A stretch of 64,000 nucleotides of DNA, taken from the NCBI GenBank assembly GCA_036874045.1, contig JAZBRI010000004.1:1612001-1676000 (forward strand), written 5' to 3'. Of this stretch, positions 11,270 through 22,218 are shown one piece after another; position 1 is the first letter of the stretch; each line of letters starts with the position of its first letter. The notes below the pieces were generated by a model. That model saw nothing but the letters and a program-made list of their open reading frames with translations, made no database searches and had not been told where the DNA came from. This DNA is from Cymodocea nodosa. Its lineage: Eukaryota > Streptophyta > Magnoliopsida > Alismatales > Cymodoceaceae. Made by a program: the position numbers and the translations under genes.

Positions 11270-11915
11270 TACACAAGTTGGAATACAAAAATAGATGCCA
11301 CATTTTTAGGTATATTAGAAGATATTTTAAATGAAGGGAATGGAAAGACACATGATGGAAAAGTTAAAGTTGAAACATGGAAAAGGTAATAGAAAAATAT
11401 AAGTACACAAATACATGTATCATAAAGAAAAATGTTAATAGTTGAATTAAAATATGGTGACAAATGTATCGCAACTACACGAAAATTATGTCTCAAAGTT
11501 ATTGGAGATGGAATTACATACAAGGCCATACAGATATTTCAGATGAAGTTTGGAATGAATTTGTTAAGGTAATATTTTTGAATGTGTTAATATAATTTGT
11601 ATGTCCCGTATATGCTAACATTTTTCTAATCTTGCAAAAACATCTAGATTGTGCCTCCCTCAAAGATAAACCATGTCCCATTTATGATCAACTGCAATTG
11701 TGACAAACATACAAAAAGAACAATTTTAGATCTAGAAACAAGTTAAAATGCAAGAGCAAATGCTGCAATTGAAAGTGAAACAAAAAAGTCTTATAGTACA
11801 AGCTATAGAAGCATTATTACAAATTGAAAGTCTTAGTAACAGTGAGAAATTCAAAGCAATGACTTTGTTAGAAAAAAAAGAATTAGCAGAACAATTTACT
11901 AGCATCCCAACATAA
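11270..11915 (+). pseudogene. Harbinger/PIF ORF1 relic (Myb/SANT-like DNA-binding protein)
   Basis: Fragments in shifting frames resemble the accessory protein of plant PIF/Harbinger transposons. FLGILEDILNEGNGKTHDG with VETWKR (about 11300-11390) resembles the Myb/SANT-like domain, HTDISDEVW (about 11530) the end of that domain, and QALIESLS-type residues (IEALLQIESLSNSEKF, about 11800-11870) with ELAEQF the helical C-terminus. It lies about 350 bp upstream of the transposase relic on the same strand, the usual order in this family. Several stops and frame changes make it non-coding today. The similarity is by pattern only. Confidence 0.5.
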
Positions 11916-12266
11916 GTGAGGGTAGAATGGATAAAGTATCATAACCTATGAATGTCCTTTTCTATTGTTAAGTAATGTTAACAAATGTGATGAACTTCAT
12001 TATTTTGGTGAATAATGTGTAATGTTGAACTTTAGACAATGATGATGACTATTGATTTTTATATGTGAATGCTTTATTGCTTGATATTTTATATAAATCT
12101 TGTTATGTGAAATAAACATGTTTATTATTATTGAAGATTCTTATAGATTTTGAGGAAAATGTGTACTTAATCTCATTCCTTCTTATAGGTAATAATTATC
12201 ATGAATGGTATAAATGGCTTGGAATTGTTAAAAAATATGCTTGAGGAAGAAGTATAAAGATGATGA

Positions 12267-13557
12267 ATGTTACTTCTTTCACTATGGAACTTCCTTGTAG
12301 GTGTTGCATGTATGTCAAGTACATTGAGTATTACTACACATCGCATTTATAGTAAAAAAGGACATGACTACATTAGAAGATTATTAGATCCATCATTACC
12401 ACATCAAGTATATAACTATCAAAAGATATATAGAATGAGTCAACATGTATTCCTTGACTTTTGTAATTTGTTACGAAGAGAATGTGGCATAGGAAATATA
12501 AGCAATGTTAGTGTTGAAGAGAAGTTTGCAATCTTTCTCATCATTATTAGTCAAAACTAACGATATGAAGTAACAAGGGAGTGATTCTCTCAATCTGCAT
12601 GGATTATTAGTACATACTTCAATGAAGTACTTGATGCAATTTTAAACTTACATAAACAACTTCTTACAATGCCTCCAACATCAACTCCAAGTAGAATACT
12701 GAATGATTCAAATGTGTATCCTTATTTTAAAGTAAATATGTATTTTCATATGGAATTAATTTGTACATTATTTTTTAACATTTTCTTATTCATATGTTAA
12801 TAGGATTGCATTAGTGCTATTGATGAAACTCATATTAAGACAACTATTTATGAATGACAAATAGCAACATTTAGAAATAGAAAAGGAGAGTTAAGTCAAA
12901 ATGTTATGGTCGCATGTAATTTTGATATGGACTATACATATATTTTTAGTGGTTAGGAAGGATTAACTTTTAATTTAAGAATCCTTCAAGATGTAGTCAC
13001 AAGACGTTATCCATTCAAGGTTCCACCAAGTATGAATTGACATTATTGAATATATTTTTGTTATTTACACTAATTTTTAATTATATACAAGTAAGTTTTA
13101 CTTGGTTGATGCTAGTTATCCTAATCAACCTAAATTTATTTGTCCATATTGAGGAGTGAGATATCATCTATCTAAATATGAAAATAGTAGACTTCTAGAA
13201 AATGCAATTGAAAATTTTAATTATAGACATTCACAATTAAGATTAGTGATTGAGCAATCATTTGGAGTTGTTAAATATCGTTTTACAATCTTACGAGAAT
13301 ACATGTCATATCCTTATGATACACAAATGTAGATTGTGATGGCTTACTTCTTACTACATAATTTTATACATATAGTTGATAAAGCATATTTATTAGAAGA
13401 TCTAGAAGATGAGTTAGTTGAATTTGATTTGGAAAATGAAGAAATTGGAACTATTGATAATGAACTTTTACAACTGGATAATACATTAGAAATGACACAA
13501 GAACAAAGAAAACAAATAGTAAATGGAATGTGTGACAACATGAAGATTGATATGTGA
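12267..13557 (+). pseudogene. Harbinger/PIF-type DDE transposase, inactivated
   Basis: The N-terminal helix-turn-helix part is visible as MSQHVFLDFCNLLRRECG and VSVEEKFAIFLIII (12400-12560). The DDE core (DDE_Tnp_4 type) follows as CISAIDETHI, then FSG-stop-EGLTFNLRIL, YYLVDASYPN and RLVIEQSFGVVKYRF. Two probable introns are seen: 12732-12803 (GT-AG) and one near 13028-13095. The second catalytic aspartate (usually in a SAHDSR-type motif) is asparagine here, a tryptophan codon before it has become TAG, and a further stop lies at 13330. The acidic C-terminal tail runs on to 13557. The element cannot transpose on its own. Confidence 0.75.
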
Positions 13558-14530
13558 GATAAACATGACTTTTAAATCATTTTATATGTAACTTTGTAAT
13601 ATTGTTATGTTACAATATTTGAACATTTGTATGTGGACAATTTATATTTATGTTGGAAATTTTATTCATATGTTAGATGTTAGTTAACAAATTTAAAATG
13701 TAATTGTTTGTGATATGTTAAGTTTAAATAAGTAATGGACAACATATCTTTTTTTCAATTTGTTTATGATATTATTAATAAATAAAATAAGAAGAATTGA
13801 TATATTTCCTTAAAATATAAGTATTATGAAGTGAAGAAAAAGAGTAAATAAAAAATAATTATTAGAGTATTTTGATTAAAAAGGTATATTTCAATTTTGA
13901 ATATTCTTTCGGGTACAAACCTCTTCTTAGGAATCTTAACTTTCTTGATTTTCTAATATTTGCACAAACACCTTAGATTTTCTTAAGAATCTGGACTTTT
14001 TAATTCATAGGAATTTAGACATTCTATTTCTCTAATTTTTGAACTTTTCGATGTGCACAAATACCTTCTAAATCACTAGAGTATATATACTTATGTCTCT
14101 CTTTTAGCTTAATATACTCATAATTATATTTTCTTTTGGTTAAATTTATTGAAAAAGGTAACTTAATAATTTAGAAATTTGTAAATTCTTTAGAATGGTT
14201 TGTGTAACTAAAATTTGATGGAAATGAATTTATTTTTCGTTAAATTCGATTTGGAGCCTGTTTATATATAGATAGAATTTATTTTTTTAACATAAAATGA
14301 ATTTCTTCTTTAGTTAAACTTTGAGAAAAAAATTTCCTAGATTTTGAATTCAAAATCTTTTGAAATTCAAATATGTAGTAATGATTTTAACTAACATCTT
14401 ATTTTATTATAGTGACATGATAATCTTATTTTATAATTTCAACTAAGATCTACTTTTAAATTTTTTGATCTCAAGAATAATCATGAAATATATAGGTGTA
14501 GATATATATTTATATTTTTATATATACTTG
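13558..14530. other. AT-rich noncoding stretch between Harbinger relic and composite retroelement
   Basis: No gene is seen. It presumably includes the 3' flank of the Harbinger relic; I did not find a convincing inverted terminal repeat. It ends with GTTTT at 14531-14535, the left target duplication of the composite element. Confidence 0.45.
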
Positions 14531-14799
14531 GTTTTTGTTGAGTATTTTGTTTTGATGATGTGTGCTGAATGAAAATAATCATATTTGCTCAATTACTATT
14601 GCTTATGAAAAGAAATTAAAATCATCAATTAATACAGAAAAAGGTTACTAATATAAATATTTGTCTGTATTGGATTTGAAGTTAATAACTAGTCGTTTCA
14701 TTGCATTAATTTCTCATTTAACTAAACGTTAAGTTAATGTGTTTTTTTTATTGAAAAACATGATATGTTTTAAAGTTATATTTTCTGCAACATGTACAA

Positions 14800-15110
14800 T
14801 GCACATTTAGACAACTCGTTAAGTTAGAGTTTTGTTCGTATAGAGATCACATGACAACTCATTAAGTTAGAGGCTTAAAGGTTAAAATAGGTCACGTGAG
14901 AACTCGTTAAGTTAATGAGTAAAAGAAGAGACAAATTTGCTAAGTTAGTGTTATACACGTGGTGAAATTATAAATTACGAATGTTATATTGTATCACGTG
15001 AGGTGCACATGTTTAACTCGTTAAGTTAATATAACTAAACGCGTTGAGTTGCTATATTGAATACTAAGGCAACGTGTTAGGTTAACGTTATAAACTTAAG
15101 TTGTTATTTT
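14800..15110 (+). repeat. G-box plus AACTCGTTAAGTTA module array in C1 LTR
   Basis: The 14-mer AACTCGTTAAGTTA or a one-base variant occurs at about 14814, 14855, 14900 and 15016, with a more diverged form near 14936. Most copies are preceded within a few bases by a CACGTG or CACATG core. The same array, better preserved, is in the solo LTR at 28430-28745, and a contracted version lies at 44510-44560. Confidence 0.7.
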
Positions 15111-15686
15111 TGCATGTGGTAAAAATCTTATTATAAAAACATTTGTTTATTACTGAATTGGTGAGTTAAAGTTTTTTAGAGATTTACAGTTGTAACTATC
15201 CGAAAGGTAACTTAAGTCATGTTTTCAGGTCTTGACACATGTCTCACTAGTTTTATAGTAAAAAGAATTTTTCGATGACTTACAATCGTAACTATCCAAA
15301 ACTTAAACTATTTTTGGTGAGTTATCGTTTAACCTTCCGAAAGAAAGGTTAAGCTGGTTCGTTGAGTTATCTACAATACTAGTCACGTGAATTAGCACAT
15401 GAGGAACTCGTTAAGTTAGAAATGTTAAGTTATATATATACTTGTGTTACTCGTTTAGTTAACATTAAAGTAACGACTTCTTATTACACTGATGAAAAAA
15501 TTTTAGACGAGAAAGTTTATTTTGCAGGAAATTTTTTAGAGATCTAAGACTAGTGATTAAAGAAAATTCGAAATGTAAACGTGGGTCAGAACGTGTGTAT
15601 TTCGATAAAGGAAAAAGAAAAGACGTGGAGAAGTGGAAAACTGGTAGTGATTAAACGTGGAGGATATGCATGAAATGAAGATATAG

Positions 15687-15693
15687 TATAAAA
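15687..15693 (+). promoter_or_regulatory. TATA box of C1 5' LTR
   Basis: TATAAAA followed by GGCATAGAG, about 560 bp before the LTR end. The same box is at 29345-29351 in the solo LTR. It probably drives the copia genomic RNA. Confidence 0.65.
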
Positions 15694-16253
15694 GGCATAG
15701 AGTTCTCGTTGATCAAACCATCCTTGCACACAAAATGAAAAATCTTTTCAAGGATCAAACTATCACTGCACACTAAAAGAAAAATCTTTTTTAGGGATCA
15801 ATAACACTCTTCGGGGAAAATCTCTCAGGTAGAAGAAAATTCAGTGAAGCAGAAAAAGGTATTATTTATGTCACTGAAGATTTAAAGTATCAGAAGAAAG
15901 CAAATTCGGTGAAGTAGAGAAAGATAAGATATTCGTCACTGAAGAATTGCTGAAGAAAAAGAAGAAGAAGAAGAAAGTTCTCAAACAGGGAGAAATGTTT
16001 TAAATTCCGTAAATTAGTTTTCTCTATTTGTAGTTATGAAATTGTTTAGATGATACATGATATCGAGATATAGTTGCATCTACAATTTCTAAGGAGAATT
16101 GAATTGTATATTGTAATTGAAACCTTAAATAAAAATGATTTTATGAAAACAATGTCTCGACTTGTTTTGAATTTTAAAGTTTCAATTATATTTCAAAAAA
16201 TATTGAAAAACACAATGCATCCCCCCTCTTGTGTAGCCATACGATCCTATAAG

Positions 16254-16265
16254 TGGTATTAGAGT
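16254..16265 (+). other. primer-binding site, initiator Met-tRNA
   Basis: TGGTATTAGAGT differs by two C-to-T changes from the standard plant copia site TGGTATCAGAGC. It lies two bases after the 5' LTR. Confidence 0.8.
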
Positions 16266-16451
16266 TTTGTTAATAATCTTTGATATAAAATCGATACCAA
16301 CTTATTTAATATCTTTGCTTATTCTACCTTCATTGTTTTTAAATAGAAATTAATATTTGAGCATACGTTTAACTTTCTTGATTTAAGGCTCAAGTTGTTT
16401 TAAAGTTGTTAGACTGTTTAAAATCAAATAGGTTTAAAAATCTAAGGTAAG

Positions 16452-17390
16452 ATGACTACTAGAAATGGTAATTTTTCTTTATATGAAGGCCAAAATCTTA
16501 GTCGTCCTCCTTTATTTGATGGAATACATTTTGAATATTGGAAATATAGGATGACTGTTTTTCTTTAAAGTATAGATCATAAGTTGTGGTTCATGATTTC
16601 CAAACCATATACTTCGTTATCTACTCCTTATAATACTTGGACAATTACTGAAAAAGAAAATGAAACTCTAAATGCTAAGGGCTTAAATATTCTATTTTGT
16701 GCATTGAGTTATGAACAGTTCAGTAAAGTGTCGGCATATAAATCTGCTTATGAGGTGTGGCATGCATTAGAAGTTTCACATGAATGTACTTCTCAAGTTA
16801 AAGAGACTAAGATAAACATGTTGATTCATAAGTATGAACTCTTTAAGATGCATGAAGATGGAAGTATTTCTAAGATGTTTTCCAGATTTCTTGATATCAT
16901 AAACTCTTTAAAATGCTTAGGAAAGAATTTTAAATAGAAGGATTTGGTGAGGAAAATTCTTATATCCCTAAGTTCTAAATGGTCTCAGAAAGTAAAATCA
17001 TTTGAGGAATCACGAGATTTAAATGTTTATACTATAAATGAACTTATAGAAAATTTAACAACTTATGAAGTTCAATTAAATGAATCATTGAGTCACAACA
17101 AACTAAAAATGAAGAAAGAAATAGCCTTCGAAATTAATTTAGATTCTAATATATCTACTGATTTTGACGAGGATTTGATTTTGCTGACTAGGAAATTCAA
17201 GAAAGTATGGAAAGCTAGGAAACAGCAAAGGAACAAAAATGATAAACCCTCAATGTCAAAATCACTAAATGACAAAAATTCATCTAGAGAGTATGTATAT
17301 TACAATTGTAAGAAACCTGGACATCTTTCTCCAGACTATCCTATGAGGAAAAATGAAAAGCAAAGTAGGACAAATCAGAAGAAGACGGCT
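16452..17390 (+). pseudogene. copia gag (family C1)
   Basis: It starts MTTRNGNF with PPLFDGIHFEYWKYRM, the typical plant copia gag start, and continues with the UBN2-type gag core (YEVWHALEVSHE, VKETKINML). The CCHC zinc knuckle is seen as YYNCKKPGHLSPDYP: the first and last cysteines are both tyrosine (TGT to TAT), so the knuckle could not bind zinc. In-frame stops lie after VFL (16566), after KNFK (16935) and at 17391. The frame is shared with pol through to 20666. It would encode the capsid/nucleocapsid of the particle; this copy cannot. Confidence 0.85.
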
Positions 17391-19043
17391 TAGAAAACTC
17401 AGAAAAAGTTTTACAAGAAAAATGCTTTGAAGGTCACTTGGGATGACACGTCTAAAGAGTCTGAATCTGAGGAATCATCATCAAAATCTTCACATTCAGA
17501 AGGAGAACAAGAGTTAGAAGACGTTGCTCATGTGTGCTTCATGGTAGATGAGTCTGAGGAGGAAACAACATCAAAATGGATCTTGGACAGTGGAGCATCA
17601 AGTCACATGACCAAATAGAAAAGTCTACTACAAAATTTTACAAATACCATGAAAGGAAGTGTAACATTTGGAAACAAAAGCAAAGATAAAATCATAGGTA
17701 TGGGCAATGTTCAAATAACTTCAACTAGTGTTATTTCGAATGTACTATATGTAGAAAACCTAGGATTTAATTTGCTGAGTGTCATAAAACTAATTGAAAA
17801 TGGATATTATGTAGTGTTTGAAGATAATGTATGCAAAATAATTGATAAAAATACAGATGAAATTAAGTTTATTGCTAAAAGAAAAGGTTCTATATGCATT
17901 TTATCTTTACCTTCTGGTGTAGTTGATTTAAATTCATGTTTGCTAGCTAAAACTAGTGATGCATATTTGTGGCATAGAAGGATTAGGCATATAAATATGA
18001 AACTGTTACATAAACTATCTAGAAAACATTTAGTGAGAGGTTTACCAAAGATTAAATACTCAAAGGACTTTATGTGTGATGCATGTGAGTTAGGTAAACT
18101 TCATAAAAACTCTTTTAAATCCAAAACTGATATTTCAAGCAAGAAAGTTTTAGAACTTATACATATAGATCTATTTGGACCAACAAGAATCATGAGTCTT
18201 GGTGGTAAACGGTATGTATTTGTTTTAGTAGATGACTTCTCTAGATACACTTGGGTATATTTTCTAGCATCTAAGATAGAAGTTTTTGAAAAGTTTTGCA
18301 ATTTTGTTCAAAATGAATAAAGTGTCTCTATTCAAAAACTTAGGAGTGATCATGGAATTGAATTTGATAATGATCAGATGGATAATTATTGTAATGAGCA
18401 TGACATTGATCACAGATTTTCTTTTCCAAGAACACCGTGTCAAAATGGTGTTGTTGAGAGAAAGAATAGATCACTTCAAGAAATGGCCAGAACTATGTTA
18501 AATGAACATAAGTTACCTCAAAATCTTTGGGCTGAAGTAGTAAATACAGCTTATTATGTTATTAATAGAAGTCACTTAAGACCTCGTGTTAATAAAACTC
18601 CTTTTGAAATTATGTTTAATAGGGTTCCAAAAATTTCCTATACGAAATCATTTGGCTGCAAGTGTTTTATTCTTAATACTAAGGATAAAAGGGATAAATT
18701 TCAAGCCAAAGTAGATGAAGGAATTTTTGTAGGTTACTCTACTAGAAGTAAAGTCTATAGAGTATATAATAAGACTTCTAGAACTATTGAAGAGACCCTC
18801 CATGTAAGCTTCAATGAAAATTCTTTTAGAGAATCTCAATTTAAAGTTGACAATGATGATATGATCAATCTTCCAAAAGAGTTAGAGATCAATAGAGAGA
18901 TTGAAGATTTATCTGAAAAAATCAAAAATATGAACTTAGATGATCAAACTAATGATGAAAGTAATGTACCTTCAGATGTTGATGAGAATATTGAGGAAAA
19001 TCAGAGAAATTGGCGTTATTCTTCATCACATCCCATTACTTAA
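17391..19043 (+). pseudogene. copia protease and integrase (family C1)
   Basis: The aspartic protease site is WILDSGASSHM (about 17577-17610). The GAG-pre-integrase zinc segment follows as LWHRRIRHINMKLL with CDACELGKLHKNSF; the first histidine pair is kept. The integrase core has the acidic residues in IDLFGPT and LRSDHGIEF and the glutamate in GVVERKNRSLQEM (18150-18490), then FGCKCFILNTK and GIFVGYSTRSK. In-frame stops are at 17616, 18318 and 19041; there is no frameshift relative to gag or reverse transcriptase. The closest relative in the window is the minus-strand fragment at 5509-6480. Confidence 0.88.
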
Positions 19044-20666
19044 GTCATTGGTAATATTAATGAGAGAGTTAAAACTAGAGCTTCAATAAATTTAAATAAT
19101 ATGTGTATGTTTGTTTCTATGGTGGAACCAAGGAATATACAAGAAGCATTATCTGATGAAAATTAGATAGTGGCAATGCAAGAAGAACTAAATCAATTCA
19201 TCAAAAATGATGTTTGGGAATTAGTCTCTCCACCAGAAAATCAGTCCATAATAGGTACAAAGTGGATCTTTAGAAACAAAACTAATGAAACTGGTCAAGT
19301 TATAAGGAACAAAGCTAGATTAGTTGCACAAGGGTATACATAGGAAGAAGGACTAGATTATGATGAAACTTTTGATCCTATGGCCAGGTTAGAAAGTATT
19401 AGAATATTATTGGCCTATGCTTGTTATATGGATTTTAAATTATTTCAAATGGATGTAAAGAGTGCATTTTTAAATGATTTAATTAATGAAGAAGTCTATG
19501 TAAAACAACCACCCAGATTTGAAGATATTAAAAATCCTGACTTTGTGTATAAATTGAAGAAAACCTTGTATGGTTTAAAGCAAGCACCTAGATCATGGTA
19601 TGAAAGATTATCTACTTTTTTAATAGAAAAAAGCTATATCATGGGAAAAGTGGATCATACTTTATTTATCAAGAGAGATGGTAAAGATCAAATTGTTGTT
19701 CAAATATACGTGGATGATATAATCTTTGGAGCAACCTCTGATAAGTTGATAAAAATATTCTCTGAAGACATGACTAATCAATTTGAAATGAGTATGATAG
19801 GAGAACTTTCATATTTTCTAGGACTTCAAATTAAGCAAATGGATAAAGGTATATTTTTAAATCAGGAAAAATATGCAGATAAAATGCTTAAGAAATTTAA
19901 TTTTAATGATACAAGGATTCGAGGAACTCCTATGAGTATTTCTTTAAAGTTAGATATTGATGGTATAGGAAAATCCATAGATCAAAGAAAATATAGAAGT
20001 ATGATTGGTTCTTTACTTTATTTGACTACTAGTAGACCTGATATTATGTTTGCTGTGTGTGTTTGTGCTAGATTTCAATCTAATCCTAAAGAATCACACT
20101 TAATTGCAGTTAAAAGAATATTTAGATATATATAAGGAACTAAAAATTTTGAACTGTATTATTCTAAGGATAGTTTAATAAATCTTATAGGATATACTGA
20201 TGCTGATTATGCAGGATCTAAATCTGATAGAAAGAGTACCAATGTCACATGTCAATTATTGGGAAATAATTTGGTGTCATGGTTTAGTAAAAAGCAAAAC
20301 TATGTAGCACTTTTTACTATAGAAGTTGAATATGTTGCTGCTGCACTATGTTGCACTCAGATTCTGTGGATAAGGCAAACCTTAGAAGATTTTGGATTAT
20401 CTTATGATACAACTGAGATTTATTATAACAGTAGTTCTGCAATAAATCTTTCCAAAAATTCTGTATTACATTCAAGAGCAAAGCATATAGAGATTAGACA
20501 TCATTTTCTAAGAGATAATGTAATTAAAGGAAAAATTAAATTAGAATTTGTGTCTAGTAAAAATCAATTAGCTGATATATTTACAAAACCTCTAGACGAA
20601 AATACATTCTGCAACATTAGATTAAATTTGGGTATTTGTAGGCTATGTGATGTGTATAATGCTTAA
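19044..20666 (+). pseudogene. copia reverse transcriptase and RNase H (family C1)
   Basis: Reverse transcriptase is recognisable from IIGTKWIFRNK and MARLESIRILLA, LFQMDVKSAFLND, YGLKQAPRSWYERL and the intact active site QIYVDDIIFG (about 19700). Connection and RNase H follow: GMIGS-like SMIGSLLYLTTSRPDIMF, GYTDADYAGSKSDRKST, VEYVAAALCCTQILW and LADIFTKPLDENTF. RNase H appears complete except that the usual SSTEAEY motif reads TIEVEY. In-frame stops occur near 19165, 19340 and at 20133. The product would make cDNA from the element RNA. The frame stops at 20664-20666. Confidence 0.88.
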
Positions 20667-21720
20667 ACTCCACATAAAAAAATAAATATTATTGATGATG
20701 TTGTTCACCTCATAGATATTATATAGTTATCATAAATATCTAAAGTAATATCTAAACTGCTACTTAAGATACTATGTATTTATTGTAAAATCATAGTAAT
20801 ATCTTATTGATTTTAAGTAGTTTATCAATTTTAATGGTTTTTACGATTTTAAGTAAAAGTGTAAATGAAAAACATTAAATACTTTTGAAATTCTGAAACT
20901 TTGATTAAGTATTTTCTTTGAATCGAGGAAAATGCATATGATCCTACATAAATTTGACTTAATTGCTTAAACTTGTAGAATAAGTTATATGTAACTCATC
21001 TTAAACTGTTAATTAAAAGTATAAGTTTATTGAAACTGATTCATATTCTTAGTAAAATCATAGAAGTAAAAATTGTATGAGATTTATTGCATCTGTATTA
21101 ATGGAATACATATATACTGTGCTTAAAATGAAAAGTGCTTACAAAGTGAAAATCTTTGAGAGTTTATTGATTAGTTTGATCACGAGCCTTTTGTACTTGA
21201 GCAGGTAGGTATGTAAGGATTGTTGTCCTAAAAAAGGATTCTTTAAATCTAGCAACCTAAGGTCTTGATCAGATCTGGGATTGTTGACTGAAAACTCATT
21301 ACACGGGTACATTAGAAAGCTCTTGTATGATTCAAGCTTTTCAAACTAACTTTAAAATAAAAAATAAAAAAAATTATTTCATTAATTACAGATATCTTTG
21401 AATCAAATATAGTTTCTATCACTATGACTACTGAGTTATTGAATCAACATTAGTACTTTTGAAAACGTTTATTTGAGATATATTCTTTTATTCTCCTTGA
21501 ATTAATCATATTGAGTTCAAAGTTGTGTTTTGATTCATATATAGTAGGAATTGATTCTGGAAATCATTTTTGATGAAGTCAGAATAACGGAAGTCTCTAA
21601 AAACAAAATTTAAAAGTATGGTTATACTTAACATCTATTGTCACTACAAGTATATCTTGTATTTTGATTATATATATTTGAAGTATATTTGTAGGGGGAG
21701 GATTAATAATGTCAAAAACA
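20667..21720 (+). other. retrotransposon 3'-UTR block (copy 2) with polypurine tract
   Basis: Noncoding DNA directly behind copia RNase H. It is homologous to 42780-44041, which lies behind the F-box ORF, and to 6483-7635. The best conserved part (21160-21330 against 43320-43490) includes GAGCCTTTTGTACTTGAGCA and GATCAGATCTGGGATTGTTG. A purine run AGGGGGAGGATT at 21693-21704 would suit a plus-strand primer, but no LTR follows. Confidence 0.65.
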
Positions 21721-22218
21721 GATTAATATAATTTAGAATACAAATCTTGGTTAATCTGATTTAATGTCCTCTTAAAATCTTAATGAAATAAATTAACAAA
21801 GACAAACAAATTATTTTAGATTCAAAGGACAAGAATGTTAGAATAGTTTACAATGTTCTCAAGATAATGTTAAGTTTAGCATGTGTGTGGTTTTCAAAAC
21901 ATTTCAGGTGGAAGCATCTGAGAATTGTTTCAAGTGTACTAACTAGACATTATGTTAGATAAGGTAATGTGTAAAACTGCCTTTAGACAACGTTTTACTT
22001 GTTAGGTTAGTTAACTCAACGAGTTCTATTTGAATATTTCAGGTACCTTGATTGAATAAACTTTATTCAATATTTAGTTAATATCTAAACCCGACTTCTT
22101 TCACGATTACGTTACTCACTTAAAACCCTATTTAAACACTTATTACACAAGCACTTAGGTTATTTGTAAACTGTGTCAAGAAAATCTTTCTCACTTCTTG
22201 CTGTTACAACTTGCGACG
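21721..22218 (+). other. leader of the env-like ORF (copy C)
   Basis: Noncoding. It contains TTAACTCAACGAG at 22012-22024 (half of the recurring dyad) and AAACCCTA at 22123-22130, close to a plant telo-box, about 90 bp before the start codon. The two other env-like leaders have the inverse TTAGGGTTT. This suggests a separate promoter or spliced leader for the ORF; neither can be proven from sequence. Confidence 0.4.

Larger units (their letters stand above)
14536..16251 (+). mobile_element. 5' LTR of copia family C1
   Basis: It runs from TGTTGAGTATTTTG to ACGATCCTATA, about 1716 bp, preceded by GTTTT. It is followed after two bases by a primer-binding site for initiator methionine tRNA. It contains a G-box/AACTCGTTAAGTTA array, dyads of the GGTGAGTTA...TAACTATCCGAAA type at 15165-15350, a TATAAAA box and a CT-rich, C-rich end (CCCCCCTCTTGTGTAG). 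The TG...TA termini are non-canonical, a variant known among plant copia elements. Confidence 0.85.
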
